DNA of 64,000 bases from Babylonia areolata (Eukaryota > Mollusca > Gastropoda > Neogastropoda > Buccinidae), in assembly GCF_041734735.1 (NCBI RefSeq), contig NC_134880.1, positions 29,861,951 to 29,925,950 of the forward strand, given 5' to 3'. Shown here piece after piece: positions 1-10,867 of the stretch (positions within the stretch are counted from its first letter, which is position 1; each line of letters begins with the position of its first letter). Under the pieces are notes generated by a model, which made no database searches, was not told the origin of the DNA, and worked only from the letters and a program-made list of their open reading frames with translations. Made by a program: the position numbers and the translations under genes.

Positions 1-323
1 GTGTGTGTTGTGTTGTGTTGTGTTGTGTTGCGTGTGTAGGAAGGGGTGAAACACGCTTTTTTCCCTCACTGTAGCATTGTTTTTCCTCATGGTATGGTTT
101 TTCGTTCTCTGGCTACTTGCAGACACAAAATACGAAAAAAATATATAACAGCCACAGGTATTTAAGCATTTGATTAAACTGTTACATTCCAGAAAAGTAC
201 TCACGCCTTGGAGTTGGGCGACATCTATCTGAAACAGTTGACATGTACAAAAACAATATGAAAAAGTATAAAAAATATATATATATATTAAAAAATCTAC
301 TGTTATACACACACGCGCGCGCG

Positions 324-364
<41 letters not shown>
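1..364. repeat. Microsatellite-rich stretch
   Basis: The first 35 bases are a (GTGTT)-type run. At 307-364 a CA run passes into a CG run and then a long TG run, so the block is partly self-complementary and alternates purine and pyrimidine, a layout prone to cruciform or Z-DNA structure. No gene is visible between the two runs. Confidence 0.85.
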
Positions 365-367
<3 letters not shown>

Positions 368-682
368 GTGAGTTTGATGCTCTTCGTGTATCCATGCTTT
401 CTTGATAATAGTCTTTTCAAATCGTTCAAATTAAACGTGCTCTTCTTTTGTTTATGCCTCACAGCATCCTTATTGTCCTTCCAATGGTTACATAAAGTTT
501 GATTTTGCCGCCCCCCCGCCCTCTCTCTCTCTCTCTCGCTCGCTCGCTCTGTCTATTTCTTCACCACACGCGCACGCAGTTTCAAAACAGAGTATATGAT
601 GACATTTCTGGAAGGACGATTGCCCTACTCTAGAATTTCCTGGATGTCTCTTTCTTTGAGAGCTATGACACACAAGTCGTCT

Positions 683-1530
683 CTATGTTCGCCCAGGTAT
701 ATGTTCTCTCGGTTCTATGTTCCCAGAAAACTTTTCTTTTGGTCTATGTTCCACCAGGTCGATTTTTCTCCTGGTATATTTTATATTATGTTCGTCCAGG
801 TCCATACATGTTTCGCCACCCATACACTTTGGGCTGTGGTCAGTGGTCAGCAAAAAGATGCGGAAAGATGTTGACGCGAGCTGTACACTTTGCATTACTG
901 GTCAATGAATACAGAATTGTCAAACAAGGTCAAAAGCAACATCATTGCAAACACAATACAAAGCTGATTATGAACTGTTTTCAGAACTGGTGAGAAATGG
1001 CAAGAAATGGTCAGTTGTAAGTTGTTTTCAGTTAATAGTCAAATCCTGTGAAGAAGTCCCAATTTTGAATAACCGTCAAGTCACAAAATAATACAGTTTG
1101 AACAATTAAACAGAAATATGGTCAACAGCCGTCATTCAGCGGTTAAAAAAGTTACAAAACAAAGCATTTTGAGCATTTATGTGATGTGGTATGTAGTAGA
1201 CTCCAGCTGCAAGTAGTAATCAGTGATGGTCAGCAGTTGTCGATAGCGGTCGGATAAAGGTCAGATCCTGCTAATACCATCACAAAGTAATGTAGGTTGA
1301 ACACGTTTGTGGTCAGCAGTGGTCGGGCAGAGATCAAACACCTGCCAAGACATAACGTGCTGTCATGACAAGATTATGCAATCTGAGCACTCTGGTGTTG
1401 TGGTCAGTCGTGGTCAGCAGTAGCCCTAGACCTAGGGGAACACAGACCTGGTCGAACAAAAACCTGGATGAACACAGACTTGGCTAACAGTAAATTTGTT
1501 GAATCGGGAACACAGACCTTGGGGAACATA
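683..1530. repeat. Foldback-type repeat with inverted flanks
   Basis: The left flank (about 683-810) repeats a unit close to TATGTTCGCCCAGGT several times; the right flank (about 1430-1530) carries the reverse complement of the same unit (ACCTGGTCGAACA, ACCTGGATGAACACAGA). Between them lie several diverged direct repeats of roughly 90-110 bp built around GGTCAGCAGTGGTC. No transposase is encoded, so this is best described as a non-autonomous foldback or MITE-like element. Exact ends were not resolved. Confidence 0.5.
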
Positions 1531-1842
1531 AAGCTGACCCCGTCCTGGACAGGGAGTGGGAAAAGTGACAGGGGGAAAGTCCTCGCCATCTGTCTGACCG
1601 AGGGGTCTACCGGCTGCGTGAACACACCTGCCACGGCATATACTTCTCTCTCTCTCTCTCTCTCTCTCTGCAAAATGTGTCGCAAAGAGCGATAAATCAC
1701 GTTTTGGTGACAATTTCTGGAATTATAACATCAGCACTGGTTTGGGGGCATACCATCTCAATTTCAAAATGAGGATACATGCACATAACTGGATCAGTAC
1801 CCCTTATTTAATACCCAAAATCTTATGGCAATAAATATTTAC

Positions 1843-1956
1843 TTTCACAGTTTCTTCCAGTGTAGCCATGGTCACAAGTGCACCTGTAGCCAGAAGAGGT
1901 ACTTGTGCATCTTCCATGTCTGCATGGGTTGGGCGTACATGCCTTTGTAACTGGCA
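1843..1956 (-). CDS. EGF-like domain exon of a second host gene
   Basis: Read on the minus strand, the exon follows TTTTCACACAG and ends at AAA|GTAAAT. It is 114 bp (38 codons), phase 1 at both ends, as is usual for EGF modules. It encodes one EGF-like unit: CTPNPCRHGRC, then SGYRCTCDHGYTGRNCE, with all six cysteines, the aromatic residue and the Gly-Tyr-Thr-Gly turn near the C-end. It lies about 16 kb downstream of the end of the TSP1/Ig gene, on the same strand, so it belongs to another gene; partner exons at 4955-5037 and 8100-8265 are possible. Domain call is strong, gene assignment is not. Confidence 0.8.
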
Positions 1957-2640
1957 CTGTGTGAAAATCGATCAATCAATACATGACATGAATCAATTAA
2001 ACAAACCAAAGACTAAATATAAACGAATAAATACGCATCACACGTATATGGGTTACTTTCCATAGTAGGGACCAATATGTGACATGGGTATAAAACAAAA
2101 ATGAAAATAATATCAACATTCTTGGGGATTTCAGAAAGGTACATTTCTGCTGTTTTCGTTATGCATGATGGTTTTGTTTTTGTTGTTTGTTTTTGTGTGT
2201 GTTTTTTTCTATAGAATGTAAGATGGTACGTGTACTGGTAGGTCTCACAGTACATTAGTCGTGTATTTATTGTATGTCTATAAACGTCCTGAGAAACATG
2301 GACGATAAAATCACAAAAGATTTCGCAACACAGATATTTGATCGGAATAAAAGCTGGAAACAATGATGAATAAGTAAGGTTAAAACAGACACGTGATATT
2401 ATAATACAAAATTTTGGTTAACGGTGTCAAAGAATATATTTTGAACTTCAAATTTTGTTACACTGCACAGAAATTTTGCATTTGCATACAAGCTGCCTGT
2501 GGTAATAACATTCACAGTTTTAAAGAATACACACACTATCAGATCACAAAATTAAACAACCCAAGCATACATACATCACTACTTGATTACAAAAAACACT
2601 AAACAACCAATATGTTTTAGATATTAGAGGTATCCATTAC

Positions 2641-2731
<91 letters not shown>

Positions 2732-3163
2732 TGTTTTTTTTGATGATGTCTAATGTATCATGAACATCTGGCATCCTGAACAACAAAGACACATCTTCAC
2801 TTCCATGAAAACTGATCAGTGAAACATGTTATGAAGCTTGCACCCTTTAAACAAGCTAATATTATCATTAGAAACTCGTGGCGTCTTCTGAATAGTTGAT
2901 GAATATGACAAAGCAAAAATATTCAAAAGATGACACTCAAAACAAAATACACACAAAAAACAGCAAGAGCACAGTTGGAGACCTGAAAGCAAAATAGGTA
3001 CTTTTAACAGTAAAAGAGGGGTAAACAGGGTAAGACTTTTTCCACGTTTCGACGTGGGCGGAGCTAATCAACCTGATTTTTATAATGAAGCAAATGATCA
3101 TATCGAACAGAACTACTGCTATTCCGGTAAAAGAAACAGGTATTCAAAGACAAATTTACGAGG

Positions 3164-3199
<36 letters not shown>

Positions 3200-4954
3200 C
3201 AATTTTCTTGTGCTGCCCACAACTCTCCTGCCTATAAGTGTGTAGTTCTCTGATCACACCCACCCACAATCCATCCTATTTTAAGAAGAAATTCTGAAAT
3301 AATTTCATTGTGCTTTTGTTTTGCAAGCTGCAAGAACTATCACACAAAAGTCTGCTCTCAAAATCTGACCATAGACAAGGAGGATGCAAAATTATATCAC
3401 TCACGAAGGTTGAAAGTATTTTCGCGAGGAACACACTGACAGTTGCAGCTTATGATACATGAATATATCAATCCGCTGTTGTAGCAATTTCAAAGGCATT
3501 AAAGTGGTTTCGACTTCTGTCGTTAAAAATACGAAAATGCGATCTTTGTTCAGACACATTTAACATAAAAAGGAGGATTCGGAAAAAAAGGCATTTTCAG
3601 TTCATTCTAGTTTATCAACATAACCATTTTTCCCCATTAAATTCGCCTTTTCAGGTATGAGCAAGTGTCAGCCTTTTTTGTGACTGAAATTTGTCATGTT
3701 TTTGTGCGGGGAAATGTACTGGATAGGATACATCTCGAAAGTTATGTGCACTGGGACAGAAGACGTTACGACGGTATCGCGGCTCAAAATACAGAAATAA
3801 AGAAAAATGTGAGTTACCCACGACATATATACAGAAGTGATGTACACTGGTCATACGACTTCTTTCTGTTTTATGTATGTCTTTTTTCAGTCAAACAAAC
3901 ACGCAACGCAAGTACTGTCTGCATGTCACACACTTGATAACATCTTTTTTGCTCAAGATCGGATAAGAACCGCTTCAAAAACATATTAAAAACGTTGTTT
4001 TTTCGCACCCATCTTTGAAGAATGACCAATATATACATACTTTTTTTTTAATGTAAAAATGGACTTGAATTTAACGATATATTTTGGATAAGTTACAGGT
4101 AACAACATCAGTATCAATATTAATCATCAATATGCCAGTAGCTAAGTGAATAAACAGGGAAGGTAGCAAAACGTTAGGCTTGCAAGCAAACGAGCGAGTG
4201 ATTGTGCGAGTGAGTTTAAGTGAGTCTGAGCAAGTAGGCCGAAGTAATTTTTTTAATTAGAAAAAGACAACAACTGAATCGATAATGACTAAAGTATTTA
4301 AAGAAGAAGAAGAAGAAATAGAAGATGATAATGAACGAGACATTCTTGAGCTTTGTCATATACAGATACAGACATACAAGCATACACACTATCATAATTA
4401 TACATACACAGACAAACGTGTATACACGCACATGCATACACTCGTGCATACACACATGCACACACGCACACTCAAACACTGACACAGACCCCGACAGAGA
4501 CACAGACTGAGACACACACGTATGACCAAATGCATTTTAATGTGAATCGCTATTACAAATAGATAAATGAATTAAAAAATTAAAAAAAAAGAAAAGAAAA
4601 AAAAAGTTGATAATTAAGCTCAATGTGGAATGCATCACAGGTTTACTCACAATAGTGGAGAAGATATATTAATAAATGTGTCCCAATTGACGAGGTAAGA
4701 ACGACTGACACTGAAGACAGTTCAAGTTTCATCTTTCTTTCGTCCTGGAAAAGATGTATAAACGGGCTTTAATTTCAATGTCGCCATCTCTGGAAAAGGA
4801 GGAAACAGATCGTCCGAAGCTCAATTATTGTTTTGTTTATGTCGAACAGTGACTGTCAGACTCTTGATCCCCCCCCACCCCCTCCTCCTCCCAGCTTTGT
4901 TTTTTTTTCTTCACTCCACTGTTTCCACGTGGAGCGTTTGATGAATTCGCTCAC
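1957..4954. other. No firm gene; microsatellites
   Basis: Mostly AT-rich sequence. It holds a long (GT)n run at 2643-2715, an A-rich/AAAG run near 3165-3200, and a CA-rich degenerate run near 4380-4500. One possible plus-strand exon at 3655-3808 is listed separately. Other open frames here follow low-complexity sequence and lack domain signals. Confidence 0.6.
3655..3808 (+). CDS. Possible plus-strand exon, unknown product
   Basis: A good 3' splice site (CGCCTTTTCAG) precedes a frame open for 51 codons, followed by AAT|GTGAGT, a good 5' splice site. The translation begins YEQVSAFFVTEICHVF and ends near DGIAAQNTEIKKN. I do not recognise a domain. It would start in phase 2 and end in phase 0, and no partner exon on the plus strand was found, so it may be chance. 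Confidence 0.2.
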
Positions 4955-5037
4955 CTGGTGGCACAGACTGCACAGTTTCGAGAGAGCAGCAATGGTAAAA
5001 AGTTCTGCTTTCTCGTCGGCTGTCAAGGCCTTTTTTC
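4955..5037 (-). CDS. Possible small exon of the second minus-strand gene
   Basis: On the minus strand the stretch follows CACCTGACCCTGCAG and ends at CACCAG|GTGAGC, both good splice sites. The 83 bp read open from phase 1 to phase 0: KKALTADEKAELFTIAAL then SKLCSLCHQ. No known domain is recognised. Its starting phase fits the end of the exon at 8100-8265, but the EGF exon at 1843-1956 needs phase 1, so at least one more exon would have to lie between. A (GT)n run at 5059-5100 sits just upstream of the acceptor. Confidence 0.35.
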
Positions 5038-5054
5038 CTGCAGGGTCAGGTGAG

Positions 5055-5101
<47 letters not shown>

Positions 5102-5307
5102 CGGGAGTCGCCGTATCAGAAATCGACTTCAACACTATCGCATTTCCTTCTTCCTCATGTCAGAAAAAAATGTTCAAAATTATTTTGAAAAAAAGGGGAA
5201 GGAAACCCATTGTATTTGTCAAGACAACGCAGATAGCTGACCAGGAAACTCACTGACTCAATGCTAAGTAGAGGTGGTGACAGAAAGGGGGAAACAAATA
5301 TATTTTT

Positions 5308-6515
5308 ACCTGCCCGAACTGCAGAGTGTGTTTCAGTGAAATTGCTTCCAGCTGTCTGAACTACAGGGAGTGTTACAGTGAAATTGCTTCTACCTGCCAC
5401 AGTGAAATTGCTTCTACCTGCCCTAACTGCAGAGTGTGTTACAGTCAAATTGCTTCTACCTGCCCGAACTGCAGTGTGTGTTACAGTAAAATTGCTTCTA
5501 TCTGCCTGAGCTGCAGAGTGTGTTACAGAAAAATTGCTTCTAACTGCCTGAGCTGCAGAGTGTGTTACAATGAAATTGCTTCTACCTGCCTGAGCTGCAG
5601 AGTGTGTGACAGAAAAATTGCTTCTACCTGCGTGAGCTGCAGAGTGTGTTACAATGAAATTGATTCTACCTGCCTGAGCTGCAGAGTGTGTTACAATAAT
5701 TGCTTCAAACTGCCTGAACTGCAGAGTGTTACAGTAAAATTGTTTCTACCTGCCCGAACTGCAGAGTGTGTTACAGTGAAATTGCTTCTACTTGCCCGAA
5801 CTGCAGAGTGTGTTACAATGAAATTTCTTCTACCTGCCTGAGCTGCAGAGTGTGTTACAATGAAATTGATTCTAAGTGCCTGAGCTGCAGAGTGTGTTAC
5901 AATGAAATTGCTTCTAACTTCCTGAACTGCAGTGTTACAGTGAAATTGCTTCTAACTGCCTGAACCGCAGAGTGTTACAGTGAAATTGCTTCTACCTGCC
6001 CGGGACTACAGAGTGTGTTACAGTGAAATTGCTTCTACCTACCTGAGCTGCAGAGTGTGTTACAATGAAATTGCTTCTACCTGCCTGAGCTGCAGAGTGT
6101 GTTACAATGAAATTGCTTCTAACTGCTTGAGCTGCAGAATGTGTCACAATGAAATTGCTTCTACCTGCTCGAACTGCAGAGTGTTACGGTGAAATTGCTT
6201 CTACCTTCCTGAACTGCAGAGTGTGTTACAATAAAACTGCTTCTAACTGCCTAAAATGCAGAGTGTGTTACAGTAAAATTGCTTCTATCTGCCTGAGCTG
6301 CAGAGTGTGTTACAGTGAAATTGCTTCTACCTGCCCGAACTGCAGAGTGTGTTACAGTAAAACTGCTTCTACCTGCCTGAGCTGCACAGTGTGTTACAAT
6401 GAAATTGCTTCTAACTACCTGAGCTGCAGTTTGTTGCAGTGAAATTGCTTCTACCTGCCTGAGCTGCAGAGCGTTTTAGTGAAGTTGCATCTACCTCCCT
6501 GAACTGCAGAGTGTT
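5308..6515 (+). repeat. 42-bp minisatellite, about 29 units
   Basis: The unit reads roughly GAAATTGCTTCTACCTGCC followed by TGAGCTGCAGAGTGTGTTACAAT. Most units are 42 bp, some are 38 bp through loss of a GTGT-type tetranucleotide. Because 42 is a multiple of three the array stays open for long stretches (for example 5326-5841) and would read as CxxCxxC-rich 14-residue repeats (EIASTCLSCRVCYN). The 38-bp units shift the frame repeatedly, so a protein across the whole array is not supported. No start context or splice sites point to expression. Confidence 0.9.
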
Positions 6516-6781
6516 TTTAATAAAAAGCTGCTACTACTAGAATGTGTTGTGAGAATAAAGTAGTTCTGTGCTGACATGTGATGTGCTTTGAGACAAGCCA
6601 GTGTGTTGTGTGTTCTGAGACTATAGTGTGACCTATGTAAATGAAAAAAAGACATGAAAAAAAGGTCTTCAAATGATTTAAAACTGAATTGAGAACATCG
6701 TTGGATAATCAGGGAGAGAATGAGAGTGGACAATCGATTAAATGGCTAATTAGTATTGTTACAAAGCCCTAGGCTGCCTAT

Positions 6782-7246
6782 ATGACGAGATAACTCGTCA
6801 TGGAAAGCATGTATGCTTCGCTGCCACAATGACGAGATAACTCGTCATCGAAATATTCTGACTTTTCCCTGCTTTGCATTCAGTTCGTTGACAAAAATGC
6901 TGGTAGCTTTAGCTTGGGGAATCTCTCTAGATTCTATTCATAGCTAGAAACACCATCTGCGTCATAAGGCAGTCCTTTATTTGAACGTTTTGGTTGGGTT
7001 ACTGGCCGCAGTCTTTGTCTGGCTCCTCTCTTCGGTCGCTCAACAAAATGTCGGACTGACTCCGTGCTCAAGACATGCGCTCGCGGCGAACTGAATCAGC
7101 CAAGATTACTTTCTTTAGCTTATGCTCAGAAAGAATTGGAGCATAAATTCGAAGGAGAAGACAGTGGTGAACATTTATATGACGATTTGATAGAAAATAA
7201 AGGGAGCAATCAAGAGAGTGGCCAAGATGCGACTATCAGTGAGTGA
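6782..7246 (+). other. Paired 20-bp near-palindromes and a short acidic ORF
   Basis: The motif ATGACGAG-ATAA-CTCGTCAT occurs at 6782-6801 and again at 6829-6848, with another palindrome (AAGCATGTATGCTT) between them. About 200 bp further on, 7064-7246 is open for 60 codons with an acidic Glu/Asp-rich stretch (KFEGEDSGEHLYDDLIEN). The layout recalls the subterminal repeats and acidic N-terminus of a DNA transposon, perhaps piggyBac-like, but no TIR or catalytic region is present. Function unknown. Confidence 0.3.
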
Positions 7247-7399
7247 TGCCGGCTGTTCAACTTTATAGACGACAGGTCACCGAATTTTTAGCAGGACACC
7301 GTATGAGCTATTTTCTTGGCACTCAACCAACGCGGTCTGATGAGAACTGGATGAAGTGACCGTGTGAGAGGGGTGAAGAGGAGGAGGGGGGAGGGGGGG

Positions 7400-8099
7400 T
7401 GGAGACTGAGGGGGCGTGGCCTCACATCCATATTATCACTTGCATAAGTCACAATGCATCTATTTCTTTTTCATTTTTTTTTTATATTGTGGTTGTTCTA
7501 GTATGATTTGGTGTGTGCAGATGTCCATTTGTCCAGAAAATGATATTTTTGTGCAGATTACCTGACTAATGTTTGTAATGAACAAGTTGGAAATGTGACA
7601 AAAAACAAACCACTGATTTCAAAACAACAGCATGTCACTTAAAATACATAAAATGGGAAAACATCATGTGTTTTGTATTCTTTATTCATTGCCTTTTCAG
7701 AAAATGTATACTTTTATGGGTCTTTCTCCAATAACAAAGAGCACAGAATTTTTTGAAAATTTATACCCGTTTTTTGTGAAAAAACCCTGGCAAATAGATT
7801 TCACTTAAATCTTATTTTCCTGGCAGCGAAAGAAGTGACTTGTTGCAAATAAGCAAACATTTCTTGTGTGTGTGTGTGTGTGTGTGTGGTGCAGCAGGCT
7901 TTCCTGTCCTTATTTTCTCGACCCCGTCTTTCTGATACAGATAGCCACATGCATGATTACCGTGTGCACAGCACGTGATAGAGAGAGTAATTCTCAAAGG
8001 GATACGTCCAATAATCCCTTACATATTCTATACTTCATTTCTCGATGATGTTTGTCTCCCTGGTTTCAAACGAAATGAATAATGTGCTTTGACACTGAC
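7400..8099. other. No gene seen
   Basis: AT-rich sequence with a short (GT)n run near 7866-7890. Nothing else recognisable. Confidence 0.6.
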
Positions 8100-8265
8100 C
8101 TTTTTGTGGCTGCTGCAGAATGAATTTTGACGATGTAAGAGCATTTTCAATCATACGGTCAATGTGTCCTTGTCCTGTTCCAGTGCGTGTTATAATTATA
8201 GTTGCTAAAGGACCATTTCCTCGAGTAATAGTCCTTCTTATATCACATCTCCACAGATGAAGACC
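8100..8265 (-). CDS. Possible Ig-type exon of the second minus-strand gene
   Basis: Minus-strand exon of 166 bp bounded by CTTAGTCCTTTTTAG and AAAAAG|GTCAGT, running from phase 0 to phase 1, the same phase pattern as the second-half Ig exons of the gene further up. It begins GLHLWRCDIRRTITRG and contains LATIIITRTGTGQGHIDRM, which resembles TTIIHIVIARN in the exon at 42778-43007 and NKLISLVLAFK in the exon at 34204-34478. The resemblance is short and by eye. It suggests a tandem paralogue of the TSP1/Ig gene, but no canonical Tyr-x-Cys motif is present in this exon alone. Confidence 0.45.
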
Positions 8266-8750
8266 CTAAAAAGGACTAAGCAGTTTTGTTTGTGCCAGAT
8301 CCTTGGTTTACCTAGGCACTGATTAGCACAATACGCTTCACCATTTCTCTAAATACATGCTAGACACTTTGATTTTCAGATCTCCTATTGTGAGAAAGCG
8401 TGGGAAGTCCCCCTAGTTTATGTTTATCAAAAAAACATTTCCTTGGTCCTCTAGTAGTTGTTTTGTCTTTTCCTAACGCAAATCCCAGAGAAAAGGAAGA
8501 GATAAGAGGGGGACGACGACAACGACGATCATAATGACAATGACATTAGCGAATATATCAACAGTGATGACACTGAAACAGACATTTATTTATTGTACTT
8601 CACATGAGATGGATAAACGCAATGCACTGACCTCAGATTCAACATCGGAATCGATTGCAAACAACAAAAGTATGGCAGTGTGGATAACTCAAACGGATAT
8701 GCATACCGAGACGATCCGAATCTTTTGAGAGAGATGTTGGGAATAACATC

Positions 8751-9059
8751 GAAATGATTCAACTACATAAATGTGACAGGAAAAAAGAGGTTTCGCGTAG
8801 GGACCATGAAAACGTGACCATTTAAGTTTTGATGTTTGGTGTGATGCAAACGTTTCTGTCATATTCATTTAGAATGTTCATTTCACACTTGTTCGTATGT
8901 TGGGGTTTTTTTCGTCCTTTTTTCCCCCCAGCATCCTTTCACATGCTACGTCGCACTGAAATTAACTTCTTAATTTCTGAGAAGAAACTCAGAACATGAA
9001 ATATACTAAAAACAGAGTCAAAGATGGAAAACAAATCAACCAGCCAAAGAAAGAAAAGG

Positions 9060-9101
<42 letters not shown>

Positions 9102-9491
9102 ACACACACACATGACAGACAATCAAAATGGTTCTACTACATAAAAGTTTCATGATGTTAGATCCTTGCGTAAGGAGCCTGAAAACGGGATCGAATTGTT
9201 TTGATGTTTATTGTGATGCACGGGATCGAATTAAGTTTTGATGTTTATTGTGATGCAAACTTTTCTGAACAAATTAAGTTCTGATGTTTGCTGTGACGCA
9301 AGCTTTTCTGTCAAATTCATTTAGAATGTTCCTTCATTTCACACTTTTTTTTTTCTTTTTTTTTCTTAGCATCCTTTCACATGCCCCCTTGCGCTGAATA
9401 TAGCGTTTCAATATCATACTAAAAAGACGGAAAACAAAGCAACCAGCCAATGAAGCAGAGAAAAGGAAACACACACACACACACACACACA
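8751..9491. repeat. Direct tandem duplication, about 375 bp, each copy ending in (CA)n
   Basis: Copy 1 (about 8751-9112) and copy 2 (about 9125-9491) share, in order, an ACTACATAAA block, a TTTTGATGTTTATTGTGATGC-like block, TTCATTTAGAATGTTC, GCATCCTTTCACATGC, an AAACCAGCCAA-like block and a terminal (CA)n run. Copy 2 has an extra internal triplication of the TGATGTTTATTGTGATGC block. No coding potential. It is a local segmental duplication, probably promoted by the CA tracts. Confidence 0.7.
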
Positions 9492-9616
9492 GGCACGCAC
9501 GCACGCGCGCACCTATACGCCTACGCACGCATACACATTTTTCGAACCGATAGTGTGCCATCACCGTGATCGTTTTTACTAATGTCACTATCATTACCTC
9601 TTTCCTTCTTTTTTGT

Positions 9617-9617
<1 letters not shown>

Positions 9618-9658
<41 letters not shown>

Positions 9659-9965
9659 TTAAGATTCGTGTCGACAGAATGTAGGAGACAAATCCGAATG
9701 GCGAAGGAAAAGTTGTGTTTTTTTTCTTTTTTTAATAAATAAAATCAGGCAACCGTGAAGAACGACCATGTTTCTCGCAAAGTGAGAGAAAGCGTGTGAC
9801 TGCGAGGAAACATTGGCTTTCTCGCACAGGCGCAATTCCATCACTACAACTGCTTCTACTACCATTAACAAAAACGAGAATAGTAATAATGATAATGATG
9901 ATCATTATGATAATGATCATAATAATAATTATAATAATGATAACAATAATAATAATAATAATAAA
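9618..9965. repeat. (CT)n and (ATA/ATG)n microsatellites
   Basis: A (CT)n run at 9618-9655 and an imperfect AAT/GAT run at about 9885-9965. The spacer holds GAGAAAGCGTG-type sequence also seen near 8390 and 18140-18220. Confidence 0.8.
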
Positions 9966-10867
9966 TAATAATACTGTATGCTTGGTGACATGACGTGAAC
10001 ATAACTAAATTAAACTACGTAGCTTTCACACATTTTTGTAAAAGGCTGATCTGCGACACTGTTTTTTCATATCTGTTGCCTCAACAAATCCCAAGTAAAT
10101 GAAGCCTTGAACAAGCAGTAGCAGTACAGTATAGTGAAAAAGCTGTTATGCGTCGAAAGAGAACTTTTTGGGGGGTTAAAAACAACAACAACAAAAAACA
10201 CACAAAAAACCCAAAAAAAACCCCAGATAACTTCGACTAATCTTTAACCTTTGTCGGACAACTTCAACATTTAGCTTGCTTGATTCTTACAAACACTTGA
10301 CAAATGGAAGACAATTTAAATTCCTAATTCTAAACACGATTACCTGAATGTGGTTTTGTTACAACTGTATCTGACATTCTGGTGTAGCAGAGAATAACAG
10401 CGACACGTTCATTGAAATATCCAGTACTTCCAACACCAGAGTGTGTCAAACGATCAGGAAAAGGAATGACGTAATGACGTAATACATTTCATTGTTAGAA
10501 CAAGGATTCCAGATCTAGTGCACACAGTTGAAAGAATGGGGTGAAACTTAAAGATGCACAAAATATTGATACGAATATGATAGAATGAATTGTGGTTGAT
10601 GTTTTGTTTTTGTTTTTGTTTTTTTTAACAAATTAGTATGACGATGGTTTCTGTCTAATTGGAAAAAAATCATGTTTGGAAAATGTGTTACTTACATCAA
10701 TTTGCTAGTGTGACGCAATGCGGTCACCGTAGCATTTTTTCGTTAGCCACTTCGATTTCCTGGCCAAGAGTGCATTGATCGCGGCAGACGAACTTTTTAT
10801 CGCTTAAAAAACCCAACTCAGTTCATGTTTGTATCATACATTTATTTCTTATTTTGCATTCTTCCAG
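9966..10867. other. No gene seen upstream of the LINE
   Basis: AT-rich unique-looking sequence. A minus-strand open stretch near 10360-10440 was considered and not accepted because its splice phases do not fit the neighbouring exon. Confidence 0.5.

Noticed and set aside
2013-2363. 116-codon minus-strand ORF
   Set aside because: AT-rich sequence, no splice sites or domain; likely chance.
5326-5841. 171-codon Cys-rich open frame as a gene
   Set aside because: It is the minisatellite read through its 42-bp units; the frame is lost wherever 38-bp units occur and there is no start or splice context.
5308-6515. CRISPR-like array
   Set aside because: Units are head-to-tail without unique spacers, and the genome is eukaryotic.
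9334-9594. 86-codon minus-strand ORF
   Set aside because: Its composition is set by the CA/GT run and poly-T stretch it crosses.
10340-10450. Minus-strand Ig first-half exon (VAVILCYTRMSD)
   Set aside because: No good acceptor in the right phase, and the best donor does not match the phase of the exon at 8100-8265.
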